From assembly GCA_965245735.1 (NCBI GenBank), contig CBDFAX010000009.1, positions 1 through 64,000 of the forward strand: a DNA stretch of 64,000 nucleotides, read 5' to 3'. Made by a program: the position numbers and the translations under genes. The DNA comes from Abiotrophia sp965245735. Lineage in GTDB: Bacteria > Bacillota > Bacilli > Lactobacillales > Aerococcaceae. The notes under the pieces were generated by a model that was given only the letters and a program-made list of their open reading frames with translations, did not search any database and had not been told where the DNA came from. How positions within the stretch are numbered: the first letter of the stretch is position 1; each line of letters begins with the position of its first letter. Shown in pieces: positions 32,681 to 41,560 of the stretch.

Positions 32681-34627
32681 GTGAAATTATCAGAATTATT
32701 TGTTAAAGAGGCCATGGACCTCCAATTGAGCACGACAGATAAGCCGTCAACGCTTAAGTATTTGGCAGAACGTTTCCACCAAGCAGGGGGTGTCTCTGAC
32801 GTTGAGGCTTACATAGCCGCTTTAGAAGCCCGCGAAGCCCAATCAACAACTGGTGTTGGTGACGAGATTGCCATTCCTCATGCCCAACATGAATCAATCA
32901 AATCAGCTGCTATCGTCTTCGGACGTAGTGAAGCGGGAATTGACTGGGAGAGCTTTGATGACCAAGCTGCCAAATTTGTCTTCATGATTGCAGCCCCTGC
33001 AGGTGGTGGTGGCGAGCACTTGCAAGCCTTAGCTAAATTATCTTCTGTCCTCATGCAACCAGAAACTAAGCTAGCTTTAGCAGCAGCAAAAACTCCTGAA
33101 GAAGTGGTGGCAGTCTTTACTGCAGCTGAAGCAGAAGAAACTGCCCAAGCGACTGTGACTGAGCCAGTAGGTCCTACACAAGAAGATGTCTATGTCTTGG
33201 CCGTAACAGCTTGCCCAACTGGGATTGCCCATACTTTTATGGCAGAAGAAAAGCTCAAACAAGCCGGGAAAGCCGCAGGTATCAAGATTAAAGTCGAAAC
33301 TAACGGGCAGGCTGGTGTTGGCAATCGTTTGACTGCTGACGACATCAAAAAGGCGACAGCCATTATTGTGGCAGCGGATAAGCAAGTGGAGATGGCCCGC
33401 TTTGATGGCAAACCAGTCATTGTCACTAAAGTAGCAGATGGTATCCACAAAGCTGATGAATTAGTAGCTAAAGCGGCAAAAGCAGAGGCGCCAATCTACC
33501 ACGCAGCAGAAGGTGCCGGTGCGGCAGACCTCGAGGTTGGCAAAGAATCCATTGGCCGTCAATTCTACAAGCACTTGATGAACGGGGTTTCTCACATGTT
33601 GCCGTTTGTGGTATCTGGTGGGATTTTAATTGCCTTGTCCTTCTTCTGGGGGATTAATTCCTTCAATCCTGAAGATGCTAGCTATAATCAAGTAGCGCAA
33701 TTCCTCTTTGTAACAGGTAAACTAGCTTTTGCTATGATGTTGCCAATGTTAGCTGGTTTTATCGGTCACTCAATTGCTGACCGTCCTGGTTTGGTTGTTG
33801 GTTTTATGGGTGGGATTTTAGCTAATCCATCTGTCTTGTCTGACTTTGGAGCGGTAGGTCTCTTTGAGAAAAGCATTCCGTCAGGTTTCTTAGGCGCCTT
33901 AGTAGCCGGTTTCTTAGCTGGTGGGATTATCTATGTGCTCCGTCTGGCCTTTGCTTGGTTGCCAAAATCACTTGAAGGTTTGAAGCCAATCTTCCTCTTC
34001 CCAGTCTTTGGGGTTCTGATTATGTCCTTCCTCATGCTCTTCGTTGTGAATGGCCCAATGGGTGCTGTTATGCAAGGATTGCAAGACTTCCTCAACGGTA
34101 TGAGCACAGGTTCAGCCTTAGTCTTAGGTTTCTTAGTCGGTGCCATGATGTCAATCGATATGGGTGGTCCAATTAATAAGGCGGCTTACGTTACAGGGAC
34201 TGCCTTAGTGACACAATCAGCAGGCGCAGGTTCAAACGTTATGGCAGCCGTTATGGTTGGTGGGATGGTGCCACCATTGGCGATTGCCTTGGCAGCAACC
34301 CTCAACAAAAACCTCTGGCCAGAAGAAGAACGCAACTCAGCCCTAGTTAACTACGTTATGGGAGCAGCCTTCATCACGGAAGGGGCTATTCCATTTGCTG
34401 CAGCTAACCCATTGAAGGTTATTCCACCATTGGCAGTTTCTGCCGGTGTAGCGGGTGCCTTAAGCATGCTCTTCGGTATCGTCAGCAAGGTGCCACATGG
34501 TGGGATCTTCGCTATGTTAGCGGGTGGGGTAACGAATCCATTGCTCTACTTAGCAATTTGGGTGGGTGCTAGCTTCTTAGGGGCCTTCCTCTTGAGCTTG
34601 ACCTTACGCAACAATAATAAAAAATAA
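32681..34627 (+). CDS. fruA: PTS fructose transporter subunit IIABC
   Basis: 648 residues from a GTG behind AAAGGAG. EIIA (1-150) has the phosphorylated His in IPHAQ (H67). EIIB (about 170-270) has the active Cys in TACPTGIAHT (C178). EIIC (about 290-640) has about ten membrane segments. It takes up fructose as fructose 1-phosphate, which is then used by FruK. A strong terminator follows. Confidence 0.95.
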   Translation: MKLSELFVKEAMDLQLSTTDKPSTLKYLAERFHQAGGVSDVEAYIAALEAREAQSTTGVGDEIAIPHAQHESIKSAAIVFGRSEAGIDWESFDDQAAKFVFMIAAPAGGGGEHLQALAKLSSVLMQPETKLALAAAKTPEEVVAVFTAAEAEETAQATVTEPVGPTQEDVYVLAVTACPTGIAHTFMAEEKLKQAGKAAGIKIKVETNGQAGVGNRLTADDIKKATAIIVAADKQVEMARFDGKPVIVTKVADGIHKADELVAKAAKAEAPIYHAAEGAGAADLEVGKESIGRQFYKHLMNGVSHMLPFVVSGGILIALSFFWGINSFNPEDASYNQVAQFLFVTGKLAFAMMLPMLAGFIGHSIADRPGLVVGFMGGILANPSVLSDFGAVGLFEKSIPSGFLGALVAGFLAGGIIYVLRLAFAWLPKSLEGLKPIFLFPVFGVLIMSFLMLFVVNGPMGAVMQGLQDFLNGMSTGSALVLGFLVGAMMSIDMGGPINKAAYVTGTALVTQSAGAGSNVMAAVMVGGMVPPLAIALAATLNKNLWPEEERNSALVNYVMGAAFITEGAIPFAAANPLKVIPPLAVSAGVAGALSMLFGIVSKVPHGGIFAMLAGGVTNPLLYLAIWVGASFLGAFLLSLTLRNNNKK

Positions 34628-34632
34628 AGCAA

Positions 34633-34666
34633 AAGAAGCCAAGATTGCGGTCTTGGCTTCTTTTTT
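34633..34666 (+). terminator. Rho-independent terminator of fruRKA
   Basis: A perfect 12-bp stem AAGAAGCCAAGA/TCTTGGCTTCTT followed by T residues. Confidence 0.95.
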
Positions 34667-34672
34667 ATACCT

Positions 34673-34701
34673 AAAAAAGCACCTGGCGAGGGGCCAGGTG
34701 C
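34673..34701 (-). terminator. Rho-independent terminator of ldh
   Basis: A 9-bp stem GCACCTGGC/GCCAGGTGC; on the minus strand it is followed by six T. Confidence 0.92.
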
Positions 34702-34724
34702 GGATAATGGATTTGATAGGGAGA

Positions 34725-35684
34725 TTAGTTTTCTTCTAAGCGAGCAAAACCGTCGGCAGTAACTGCTTTGAGGGTACTTGCAGAAGCATTCATCTTGTCC
34801 AACTCAGAGTCGTTAAGCGGGATTTCAATGACAGAAACAACCCCTTCGCGACCCAAGATAGCAGGAGCCCCGATGTAGAGGTCTGATTGGCCATACTCAC
34901 CGTCTAAGTAAACAGAGAGTGGGAAGATTGCTTTTTCATCGTCTAAGATAGCACGGCAGATACGAGCTAAGGTAACCGCAATCCCGTAGTAGGTTGCGCC
35001 TTTTTTAGAGATGATTTCGTAAGCAGCGTCACGCACTTTGAAGAACATTTCAACTAAGGCTTGTTCGTCAGTGTCTGGGTGGTTTTTAACCCATTCATAG
35101 ATAGTCAAGCCACCCACGTTAGCATGAGACCAAACAGGGAATTCCGTGTCCCCGTGTTCCCCTAAGATATAACCGTGGACGTTACGCGCATCAACACCAA
35201 TAAGTTGTGCGATTTCTTGACGGAAACGAGCGGTGTCTAAGGTAGTCCCAGAACCGATAACGCGCTCTTTAGGGAAACCGGAGAACTTCCAGGTTGCATA
35301 AGTTAAGATATCCACTGGGTTGGCAGCAACCAAGAAAATACCGTTAAAACCAGAGTCTACGATTTGTTTGATAACTGATTTGTAGATGCTTAAGTTTTTG
35401 TGAACGAGATCCAAGCGGGTTTCACCTGGTTTTTGGGCTGCGCCAGCTGTTAATACGACGATATCTGCATCACCGCAGTCGCTGTATTCAGCAGAGTAAA
35501 TCTTCTTAGGTGAAGTGAAGGCTAAGGCGTGAGAGAGGTCTAAAGCGTCCCCGACTGTCTTGTCCTTGTTGATATCAATGATGCCGAGTTCACGGCCGAT
35601 GTTTTGGTTAACGAGAGAGAAAGCAAAGCTAGATCCGACTGCGCCATCACCGACTAAAATAATCTTGTTCTTTGGTTGTTTCAT
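34725..35684 (-). CDS. ldh: L-lactate dehydrogenase
   Basis: 319 residues. NAD-binding GDGAVGSS near residue 12, substrate loop GETRLDLV with the catalytic Arg, AANPVDILTY, and the active-site signature GEHGDTEFPVWS. It reduces pyruvate to L-lactate to regenerate NAD+, the core of homolactic fermentation. It is monocistronic, with its own promoter and terminator. Ribosome site AAAGGAG. Confidence 0.97.
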   Translation of the reverse strand: MKQPKNKIILVGDGAVGSSFAFSLVNQNIGRELGIIDINKDKTVGDALDLSHALAFTSPKKIYSAEYSDCGDADIVVLTAGAAQKPGETRLDLVHKNLSIYKSVIKQIVDSGFNGIFLVAANPVDILTYATWKFSGFPKERVIGSGTTLDTARFRQEIAQLIGVDARNVHGYILGEHGDTEFPVWSHANVGGLTIYEWVKNHPDTDEQALVEMFFKVRDAAYEIISKKGATYYGIAVTLARICRAILDDEKAIFPLSVYLDGEYGQSDLYIGAPAILGREGVVSVIEIPLNDSELDKMNASASTLKAVTADGFARLEEN

Positions 35685-35715
35685 AGTGAATATCTCCTTT
35701 CTATCACTTGGCTAT

Positions 35716-35743
35716 ATTATACCACTCTTTTCAAAAATGTGAA
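35716..35743 (-). promoter_or_regulatory. Promoter of ldh
   Basis: On the minus strand TATAAT (35716-35721) is preceded by TGG, an extended -10; a weak TTCACA lies 16 bases upstream. Confidence 0.65.
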
Positions 35744-35832
35744 GAGTAAATTTTTTGATTGATACAGTTTTTTATTATAAATGGTACAGATTATCTCGTG
35801 AATCTTTCTGTTAGTGACATGCTCCAAACATG

Positions 35833-35841
35833 TGTTATAAT
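35833..35841 (+). promoter_or_regulatory. Extended -10 promoter of pth
   Basis: TGTTATAAT, 24 bases before the ATG at 35866. Confidence 0.7.
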
Positions 35842-35865
35842 AGAAAATGCAGAGGAGGGAGCAGG

Positions 35866-36426
35866 ATGAAGTTAATCGTTGGATTAGGGAACCCTGGTGA
35901 TAAGTATCAGGGGACGCGCCATAATGTGGGTTTTGATGTCATTGATGCTTTGGCGCGTCAAGAAGGTTTGAAATTGACCGACCAAAAATTTCGTGCCGAT
36001 TATACTATTTGGCGAGTAGGAGACGAAAAGGTGCTCTTGGTCAAACCTTATACCTTTATGAACCTATCGGGTGAAGCTGTCTTACCTCTTATGTCCTATT
36101 ATAATATTAGCCCTGACGAGCTTGTGGTGGTTTATGATGACTTGGATTTGGAGCCTGGCAAGTTGCGTCTACGCCAGTCAGGTAGTGCGGGTGGCCACAA
36201 TGGGGTGAAGAGCATTATCGAAATGCTAGGGACCCAAGATTTCAAGCGGGTCAAGATTGGCATTGGCCGACCTCAATATGGACGCAAGGTTGTGGACCAT
36301 GTTCTAGAACGTTTCGATACAGATGACCGCCCTTTAATAGAACAGAAAATTGACCAGACAACCGACTTGTTGAGGGCCTGGGCTAAGGGCGAAACTTTCG
36401 TCCAATTAATGAACCAATATAACTAA
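35866..36426 (+). CDS. pth: Peptidyl-tRNA hydrolase
   Basis: 186 residues from the ATG after GAGGAGGGAG; an upstream in-frame ATG overlaps the promoter. Catalytic His in GTRHNVGFD (H19), Asn in MNLSGE, Asp in DDLDLEPG and GGHNGVKSI are all present. It frees peptides from tRNA that left the ribosome early. It begins the conserved pth-mfd-rqcP block. Confidence 0.97.
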   Translation: MKLIVGLGNPGDKYQGTRHNVGFDVIDALARQEGLKLTDQKFRADYTIWRVGDEKVLLVKPYTFMNLSGEAVLPLMSYYNISPDELVVVYDDLDLEPGKLRLRQSGSAGGHNGVKSIIEMLGTQDFKRVKIGIGRPQYGRKVVDHVLERFDTDDRPLIEQKIDQTTDLLRAWAKGETFVQLMNQYN

Positions 36427-36550
36427 AAGATACCATAAGCCTTAAGATAGGTTGCGACTCTCCCAGGGGTGGGTAGACGTTGCAGCCTCTTGTGGCGTTA
36501 GCTGACTCAAAACCCTGAGCCAGTTTTACCAGAGAGAAAGTAGGAAAAAC

Positions 36551-39500
36551 ATGGAATTTGCGCAAGATGCTTTTCTGTCGGCGATTAAAGCGATTAATCA
36601 AACAGAGCCGGGTAGCTTACCCCAGTTAGTGACTGGAATTGATGATAGTGCCCGTGCTGTCATGCTGGCTCAGCTTTTCCAAGCTCGCCCTCGGCCACTC
36701 TTGATTGTGGAGCCCATTGCTAGCAAGTTGGGACAGTTAGTAGATGATTTAACACAGCTTCTGCCACAGGTGTCCGTGCAGGCCTTTGTAGTGGAGGAGG
36801 CCCTAGCCATTGAATTTGCCTTTGCTTCAGAAGATCAGATGCGGGATCGGATTCAGATCCTTAACCGACTGGCTCACGGCGAGCCCTGTATTGTAGTGAC
36901 TAATGTGGCCGGTTTACGAAAACAATTGACTCATCCTGATCAATGGCGCCAAGCCCAACATACCTTAGAACTAGGGGATAACTGGGAACGTCGCCAATTA
37001 GAAAGTGTCTTAACTGCTTGGGGCTATCATCGGGCTAGCTTGGTAGAACAACCGGGTGAGTTCAGCATACGTGGGAGTATCATTGACTTCTTCCCAGTAT
37101 CCGCCGACCATCCAATTCGTTTGGACTTCTTTGATACTGAACTAGATTCTATCCGGGCCTTTAATGCTGAGACTCAGGCCTCGATTGAAAATCTAGACTC
37201 TGTTCAAATTATGCCAGCTCAAGATGTCTTATTTGGCCTAGAAGCACAACAAGCCCTCTTGCCACGTTTAGAGGATATGAAGGCGCGCGCCCTGAAGAAA
37301 GTGAAAGATCAAGAACTAAGAGAGGCCATGGAAGCGGGTCTCAGCAATCAGTTGGATCAGTTGCGTCATGGCGAGCCCCTCAAATATCCACATGCCTATC
37401 TGAGCCTAGCTCAGAATGACCAAGTGGTGACGCTTCTTGACTATTTAGGAGACCAAGGACTTTTAGTTCTGTCTGAATTTGATAAGCTACAACAACAGGC
37501 CCTCCACCTAGTTGAGGAAGATCAGTTTTGGATTGAACAGGAGACTCAGAAAGGTCTGCTGCTACCTGGATTGGCAGTTAAAGCAGATTTTCAGTCTTGT
37601 GTGCGAACTTACTCAGGTGCCTTACTCTATCTGTCGGTCATGCATCGAGGCTTGGGACATCAGTCTTTAGGAGCAGTGCATTCCTTCCAGTATCGCACCC
37701 TCAACCCTTTCTTTAACCAGATGCCTCTCGTCAAAACGGAGATGGATCACTGGTTGAAACAAGGCTATACCATTCAAGTAGCTGTAGGGAGTTTGGAGCA
37801 AGCGCGGAAGGTTGAAGCACTTTTCGAGGAATTTCAAATTAGCCCTAGCGTGGTGACAGAAGGCAAACCCCAAGCTAAAGTTATTAATATCGGAGTGGGC
37901 GCCCTGTCAAATGGTTTTGAACTGCCGGTCTTGAAGTGGGTAGTAGTAACTGAAAAAGAGCTCTTCAATAAATTGAAAAAGCGTCAGGCTCGTCAATCTC
38001 GTACTAAGCTAACCAATGCAGAACGGATTAAGAGTTACTCAGAATTAGAAGTTGGTGACTATGTAGTCCACGTTCACCATGGGATAGGGCAATTCCGTGG
38101 TATGGACACCATCGAAATGAATGGCATCCACAAGGATCTCTTGTCGGTTGTGTATCAAGATGACTCACGCATTCTGATTCCGGTCGATCAAATTCATCTG
38201 CTACAAAAGTATGTCGCCTCAGAAGCCAAGACACCTAAGCTTAACAAGCTCGGTGGCACTGAGTGGGCTAAGACTAAGCGCAAGGTAGCAGCTAAAATTG
38301 AAGATATTGCCGATGAATTAATCGCCCTCTACGCTAAGCGAGAACGAGAAGTTGGTTATGCCTTTGGGCCAGATACACCTGAACAAAGCGAGTTCGAGTC
38401 AGCCTTTGCATATGTGGAGACCGAGGACCAACTTCGATCCGCTATGGAAATCAAGGCGGATATGGAAAAAAGTAAGCCAATGGACCGCCTGCTAGTCGGC
38501 GACGTAGGTTACGGCAAGACCGAAGTAGCCATGCGGGCCATTTTCAAGGCGGTCATGGACGGCAAGCAAGTGGCCTTCCTAGTCCCTACTACGATTTTAG
38601 CTCAGCAACACTATAATTCTTTGGTTCAGCGTTTTGCTGATTATCCTTTTGAAATTCGGCTGATGAGTCGCTTTGTATCTAAAAAGCAACAAGACCAGAC
38701 CATCGATGACTTGCTAACGGGGGCCGTGAATATTGTGGTAGGAACTCATCGCTTGGTCTCAAAAGATGTCCAGTTTCAAGACCTAGGCCTATTGATTGTT
38801 GATGAGGAGCAACGTTTTGGGGTCAAGCACAAGGAGCGGCTCAAGCAACTCAAGTCACAGGTTGATGTCTTAACCTTGACGGCGACTCCAATTCCTCGTA
38901 CCTTGCATATGTCGATGATAGGTGTTCGGGACTTGTCCTTGATTGAGACGCCACCAAATAACCGTTTCCCTGTTCAGACCTATGTCATGGAGCGCAACGA
39001 TGGAGCGATTAAGTCAGGTATTGAACGTGAGCTAGCACGCGAGGGTCAGGTCTTCTATCTCTATAATCGAGTGGCGACTATTGAGCGTCGAGCCATGGAA
39101 ATCCAGGCTTTGGTACCAGAGGCTAGGGTAGCTTATGCCCACGGTCAGATGTCGGAGGTGGAACTAGAGACGGTGCTGGTGGACTTCATCCAAGGGGCTT
39201 ATGATGTCTTGGTGACTACCACCATTATTGAGACGGGGGTCGACATTCCTAATGTTAATACCCTTTTTGTCGAAGATGCCGACCATATGGGCTTATCCAC
39301 GCTCTACCAATTACGTGGCCGGGTAGGGCGAACCAATCGAGTGGCCTATGCTTATTTGATGTATGAGCCATTTAAGTCACTCAGTGAGGTCAGTGAGAAA
39401 AGATTGCAGGCCGTCCGTGAATTTACAGAGTTGGGATCAGGTTTTAAGATTGCCATGCGCGACCTATCTATTCGAGGAGCAGGTAATCTGCTGGGTAAGC

Positions 39501-40102
39501 AGCAATCAGGCTTTATTGATTCTGTCGGTTTTGACCTCTATTCCCAAATGCTCAAAGAAGCTGTTGACATTAAGCGGGGCAAGAAGGTTGGGCAGATACC
39601 AAGTCAAGCTAGCAACCAGATTGAATGGCATCTCTTAATCGACGCCTATATTCCAGCCAGCTATATTGCCGATGAACGGCAAAAGATTTCGGTCTATAAG
39701 CAAATTCAGCAAATCGATTCAGAAGAGGCCTATCGTAATCTGCAAGATCAGTTGATTGACCGCTATGGTGAATTTCCGGATGAAGTGGCAGATTTACTGG
39801 AGATTGCTTTGATTAAACATTACGGCCTCGAAGCCGGCATTGTTAAAATTCAGCAGACTCCACGTCATGTCAAGGTCAGCTTCAATCAGGTGGCCTCAGA
39901 ACAATTACGAGGAGCTAAGTTCTTTGAAGCCTTGGCTGGCATTTCCCAGAAATCCACCGTGTCTCAAGAGGGCTCGCGGCAGGTGATTAGCTTGGACATC
40001 CTAGAACAGCCATCCTATGTTTGGTTAGGAGCCCTTAAGCAATTAGCTCGTCAGGTAGCCAGTCTCTTGTCAGACGACACTAGTAAGAATAAGGAGAAGT
40101 AA
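36551..40102 (+). CDS. mfd: Transcription-repair coupling factor
   Basis: 1183 residues. UvrB-homologous N-terminal part; an RNA polymerase-interacting domain near 495-555 (GDYVVHVHHGIGQFRG); a translocase with Walker A GDVGYGKTEVAMRA near 650 and DEEQRFG near 750; TRG motif and C-terminal D7 domain. It removes stalled RNA polymerase and recruits UvrA. The ribosome site is weak (AGGAAA). The 124-base spacer from pth holds no terminator or promoter that I can identify. Confidence 0.97.
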   Translation: MEFAQDAFLSAIKAINQTEPGSLPQLVTGIDDSARAVMLAQLFQARPRPLLIVEPIASKLGQLVDDLTQLLPQVSVQAFVVEEALAIEFAFASEDQMRDRIQILNRLAHGEPCIVVTNVAGLRKQLTHPDQWRQAQHTLELGDNWERRQLESVLTAWGYHRASLVEQPGEFSIRGSIIDFFPVSADHPIRLDFFDTELDSIRAFNAETQASIENLDSVQIMPAQDVLFGLEAQQALLPRLEDMKARALKKVKDQELREAMEAGLSNQLDQLRHGEPLKYPHAYLSLAQNDQVVTLLDYLGDQGLLVLSEFDKLQQQALHLVEEDQFWIEQETQKGLLLPGLAVKADFQSCVRTYSGALLYLSVMHRGLGHQSLGAVHSFQYRTLNPFFNQMPLVKTEMDHWLKQGYTIQVAVGSLEQARKVEALFEEFQISPSVVTEGKPQAKVINIGVGALSNGFELPVLKWVVVTEKELFNKLKKRQARQSRTKLTNAERIKSYSELEVGDYVVHVHHGIGQFRGMDTIEMNGIHKDLLSVVYQDDSRILIPVDQIHLLQKYVASEAKTPKLNKLGGTEWAKTKRKVAAKIEDIADELIALYAKREREVGYAFGPDTPEQSEFESAFAYVETEDQLRSAMEIKADMEKSKPMDRLLVGDVGYGKTEVAMRAIFKAVMDGKQVAFLVPTTILAQQHYNSLVQRFADYPFEIRLMSRFVSKKQQDQTIDDLLTGAVNIVVGTHRLVSKDVQFQDLGLLIVDEEQRFGVKHKERLKQLKSQVDVLTLTATPIPRTLHMSMIGVRDLSLIETPPNNRFPVQTYVMERNDGAIKSGIERELAREGQVFYLYNRVATIERRAMEIQALVPEARVAYAHGQMSEVELETVLVDFIQGAYDVLVTTTIIETGVDIPNVNTLFVEDADHMGLSTLYQLRGRVGRTNRVAYAYLMYEPFKSLSEVSEKRLQAVREFTELGSGFKIAMRDLSIRGAGNLLGKQQSGFIDSVGFDLYSQMLKEAVDIKRGKKVGQIPSQASNQIEWHLLIDAYIPASYIADERQKISVYKQIQQIDSEEAYRNLQDQLIDRYGEFPDEVADLLEIALIKHYGLEAGIVKIQQTPRHVKVSFNQVASEQLRGAKFFEALAGISQKSTVSQEGSRQVISLDILEQPSYVWLGALKQLARQVASLLSDDTSKNKEK

Positions 40103-40103
40103 G

Positions 40104-40394
40104 ATGAGATTAGATAAGTATTTAAAGGTTTCCCGTTTGATTAAGCGTCGGACCATTGCCAAAGAAGTGGCGGACCAAGGTCGTATTACGCTGAATGGCC
40201 AAGTAGCTAAATCTAGCTCTGCTGTCAAGGTAGGCGATGAGTTGGTGATTCGCTTTGGTAACCGACTATTAACTGTACGAGTGACCGACCTCAAAGAAAA
40301 CACCAAGAAAGAAGAAGCAAGTAATCTTTACGAAATCTTGGGCGAAGAACGCCTTAATAATGAAGTTCGTCAAGTAGACGAGTTTCTAACTTAA
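40104..40394 (+). CDS. rqcP: S4-domain ribosome quality control factor RqcP (YabO)
   Basis: 96 residues with an S4 RNA-binding domain from the N-terminus (RLDKYLKVSRLIKRRTIAKE). It is very like Bacillus YabO, now RqcP, which works with RqcH to add Ala tails to nascent chains on stalled 50S subunits. The start lies one base after the mfd stop, behind AAGGAGA. Gene order mfd-yabO-divIC-yabR matches Bacillus without its sporulation genes. Confidence 0.92.
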   Translation: MRLDKYLKVSRLIKRRTIAKEVADQGRITLNGQVAKSSSAVKVGDELVIRFGNRLLTVRVTDLKENTKKEEASNLYEILGEERLNNEVRQVDEFLT

Positions 40395-40400
40395 AATAGG

Positions 40401-40439
40401 GCTTGGCTAGGGCCTCGGCTATGCTGCCTCAAGCCAAGC
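40401..40439 (+). other. Hairpin between rqcP and divIC
   Basis: GCTTGGCT/AGCCAAGC stem with inner pairs and no T run. Possible RNA end or processing signal. Confidence 0.45.
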
Positions 40440-40493
40440 TCGCAAAAAAACTTGCAAAAAATACAAGTTTGAATGGAAATTAGGCGCGAATAT

Positions 40494-40502
40494 TGATATA
40501 CT
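40494..40502 (+). promoter_or_regulatory. Extended -10 promoter of divIC
   Basis: TGATATACT, 31 bases before the ATG. Confidence 0.5.
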
Positions 40503-40532
40503 CAAACTAGGTTTATCATGGAGGTGAAAAGA

Positions 40533-40898
40533 ATGAATTATAAATTAGATCCACAGGAATCTGTTCAGACTTCCTCACCCCGTCAGACAAAGCAACCGCA
40601 CTCTCACGGACGACGCCTGATATTTCATGTCATTCTGATTGGAGCCCTTGCTTTCGCAGGGATTCCATTATGGCGGGCCTATCAAGACCAAGTGGCAGCC
40701 GAGCAAGCCTATGAAGAGGTCAAGGCGGACCAAGAGCAAGCCGTTAAAGAGAACCGTGAAGTTTTCCAAGCAACTCAACAAATGAAGGATCCTGCCTATC
40801 TAGAGGATGTGGCGCGACGTGATTATTACTACACCAAGCCAGGTGAGATTATTTTCGAGTTAGGATCTTCGCATCAGGAAGACTCCAAGCATCCTTAA
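40533..40898 (+). CDS. divIC: Septum formation initiator DivIC/FtsB-like
   Basis: 121 residues from the ATG after GGAGGTGA. A basic cytoplasmic N-terminus, one membrane helix (about 28-48), an outer coiled coil, and the family C-terminal pattern PAYLEDVARRDYYYTKPGE. It forms the FtsL-DivIB-DivIC complex that activates septal wall synthesis. Confidence 0.92.
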   Translation: MNYKLDPQESVQTSSPRQTKQPHSHGRRLIFHVILIGALAFAGIPLWRAYQDQVAAEQAYEEVKADQEQAVKENREVFQATQQMKDPAYLEDVARRDYYYTKPGEIIFELGSSHQEDSKHP

Positions 40899-40960
40899 GG
40901 GATGAGAGTTACTGAATAGAATATAAGGATGAAAGAACTTAAGGGAGGATAAGACATCAT

Positions 40961-41461
40961 ATGTCAATCGAAGTAGGGCAAAAAATCACAGGGAAAGTCA
41001 CAGGGATTACACACTTTGGGGCTTTTATCAGCTTGCCAGATAATAAAACAGGTTTAGTTCACATTAGTGAGGTTTCAGACGGTTATGTCAAGGAGATTAG
41101 CTCCGTCTTAACAGTCGGCCAAGAAGTTGCGGTGAAGGTCTTGTCCATCGCTGACGACGGTAAAATTAGCCTGTCTATTCGTCAAGCCAGTGATCGACCT
41201 GCAGAGGCACCTGCACGACCTAAACGTGAACGTCAAGAAGGCGCTGCACCACATAATCAACGTGCCCCACGCTTCAAGAGTCGTCAAGATGAGGGTGGGA
41301 ATCGCCCTAACTTCAACAATGCGGGAAATAATAACAGCCGTAAGTTGGATGATTTTGACCAATTAATGAGTAACTTCCTAAAGGACAGTGAAGATCGTCT
41401 GTCCTCATTAAGACGTAACACCGAAGGCAAACGCGGCGGTCGTGGTGGCCGACGTAGCTAG
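40961..41461 (+). CDS. yabR: S1 RNA-binding domain protein YabR
   Basis: 166 residues. One S1 domain at 1-72 (GQKITGKVTGITHFGAFISL, KTGLVHISEV, KISLSIRQ), then a basic, low-complexity tail rich in Arg, Asn and Gly that ends in a GGRGGRR-type stretch. The tail suggests non-specific RNA or ribosome contact. Same place in Bacillus and Lactobacillales. Exact role unknown. Confidence 0.9.
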   Translation: MSIEVGQKITGKVTGITHFGAFISLPDNKTGLVHISEVSDGYVKEISSVLTVGQEVAVKVLSIADDGKISLSIRQASDRPAEAPARPKRERQEGAAPHNQRAPRFKSRQDEGGNRPNFNNAGNNNSRKLDDFDQLMSNFLKDSEDRLSSLRRNTEGKRGGRGGRRS

Positions 41462-41517
41462 GGATGTCTTGCTAACGCGCGATGGGTTTCTTGTCGTGCG
41501 CTAATACAGGATATAAG

Positions 41518-41540
41518 AGCAGCCTTTTAGGCTGCTTTTT
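41518..41540 (+). terminator. Terminator between yabR and tilS
   Basis: An 8-bp stem AGCAGCCT/AGGCTGCT with a TTT loop and following T residues. It lies 20 bases before tilS; I see no separate tilS promoter, so read-through is expected. Confidence 0.8.
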
Positions 41541-41560
41541 GTATCTAAAGGAGAATCTAG

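Noticed and set aside
36427..36550. GC-rich spacer between pth and mfd checked for a tRNA or small RNA
   Set aside because: No cloverleaf, no promoter and no T-run terminator found; some weak inverted repeats only.
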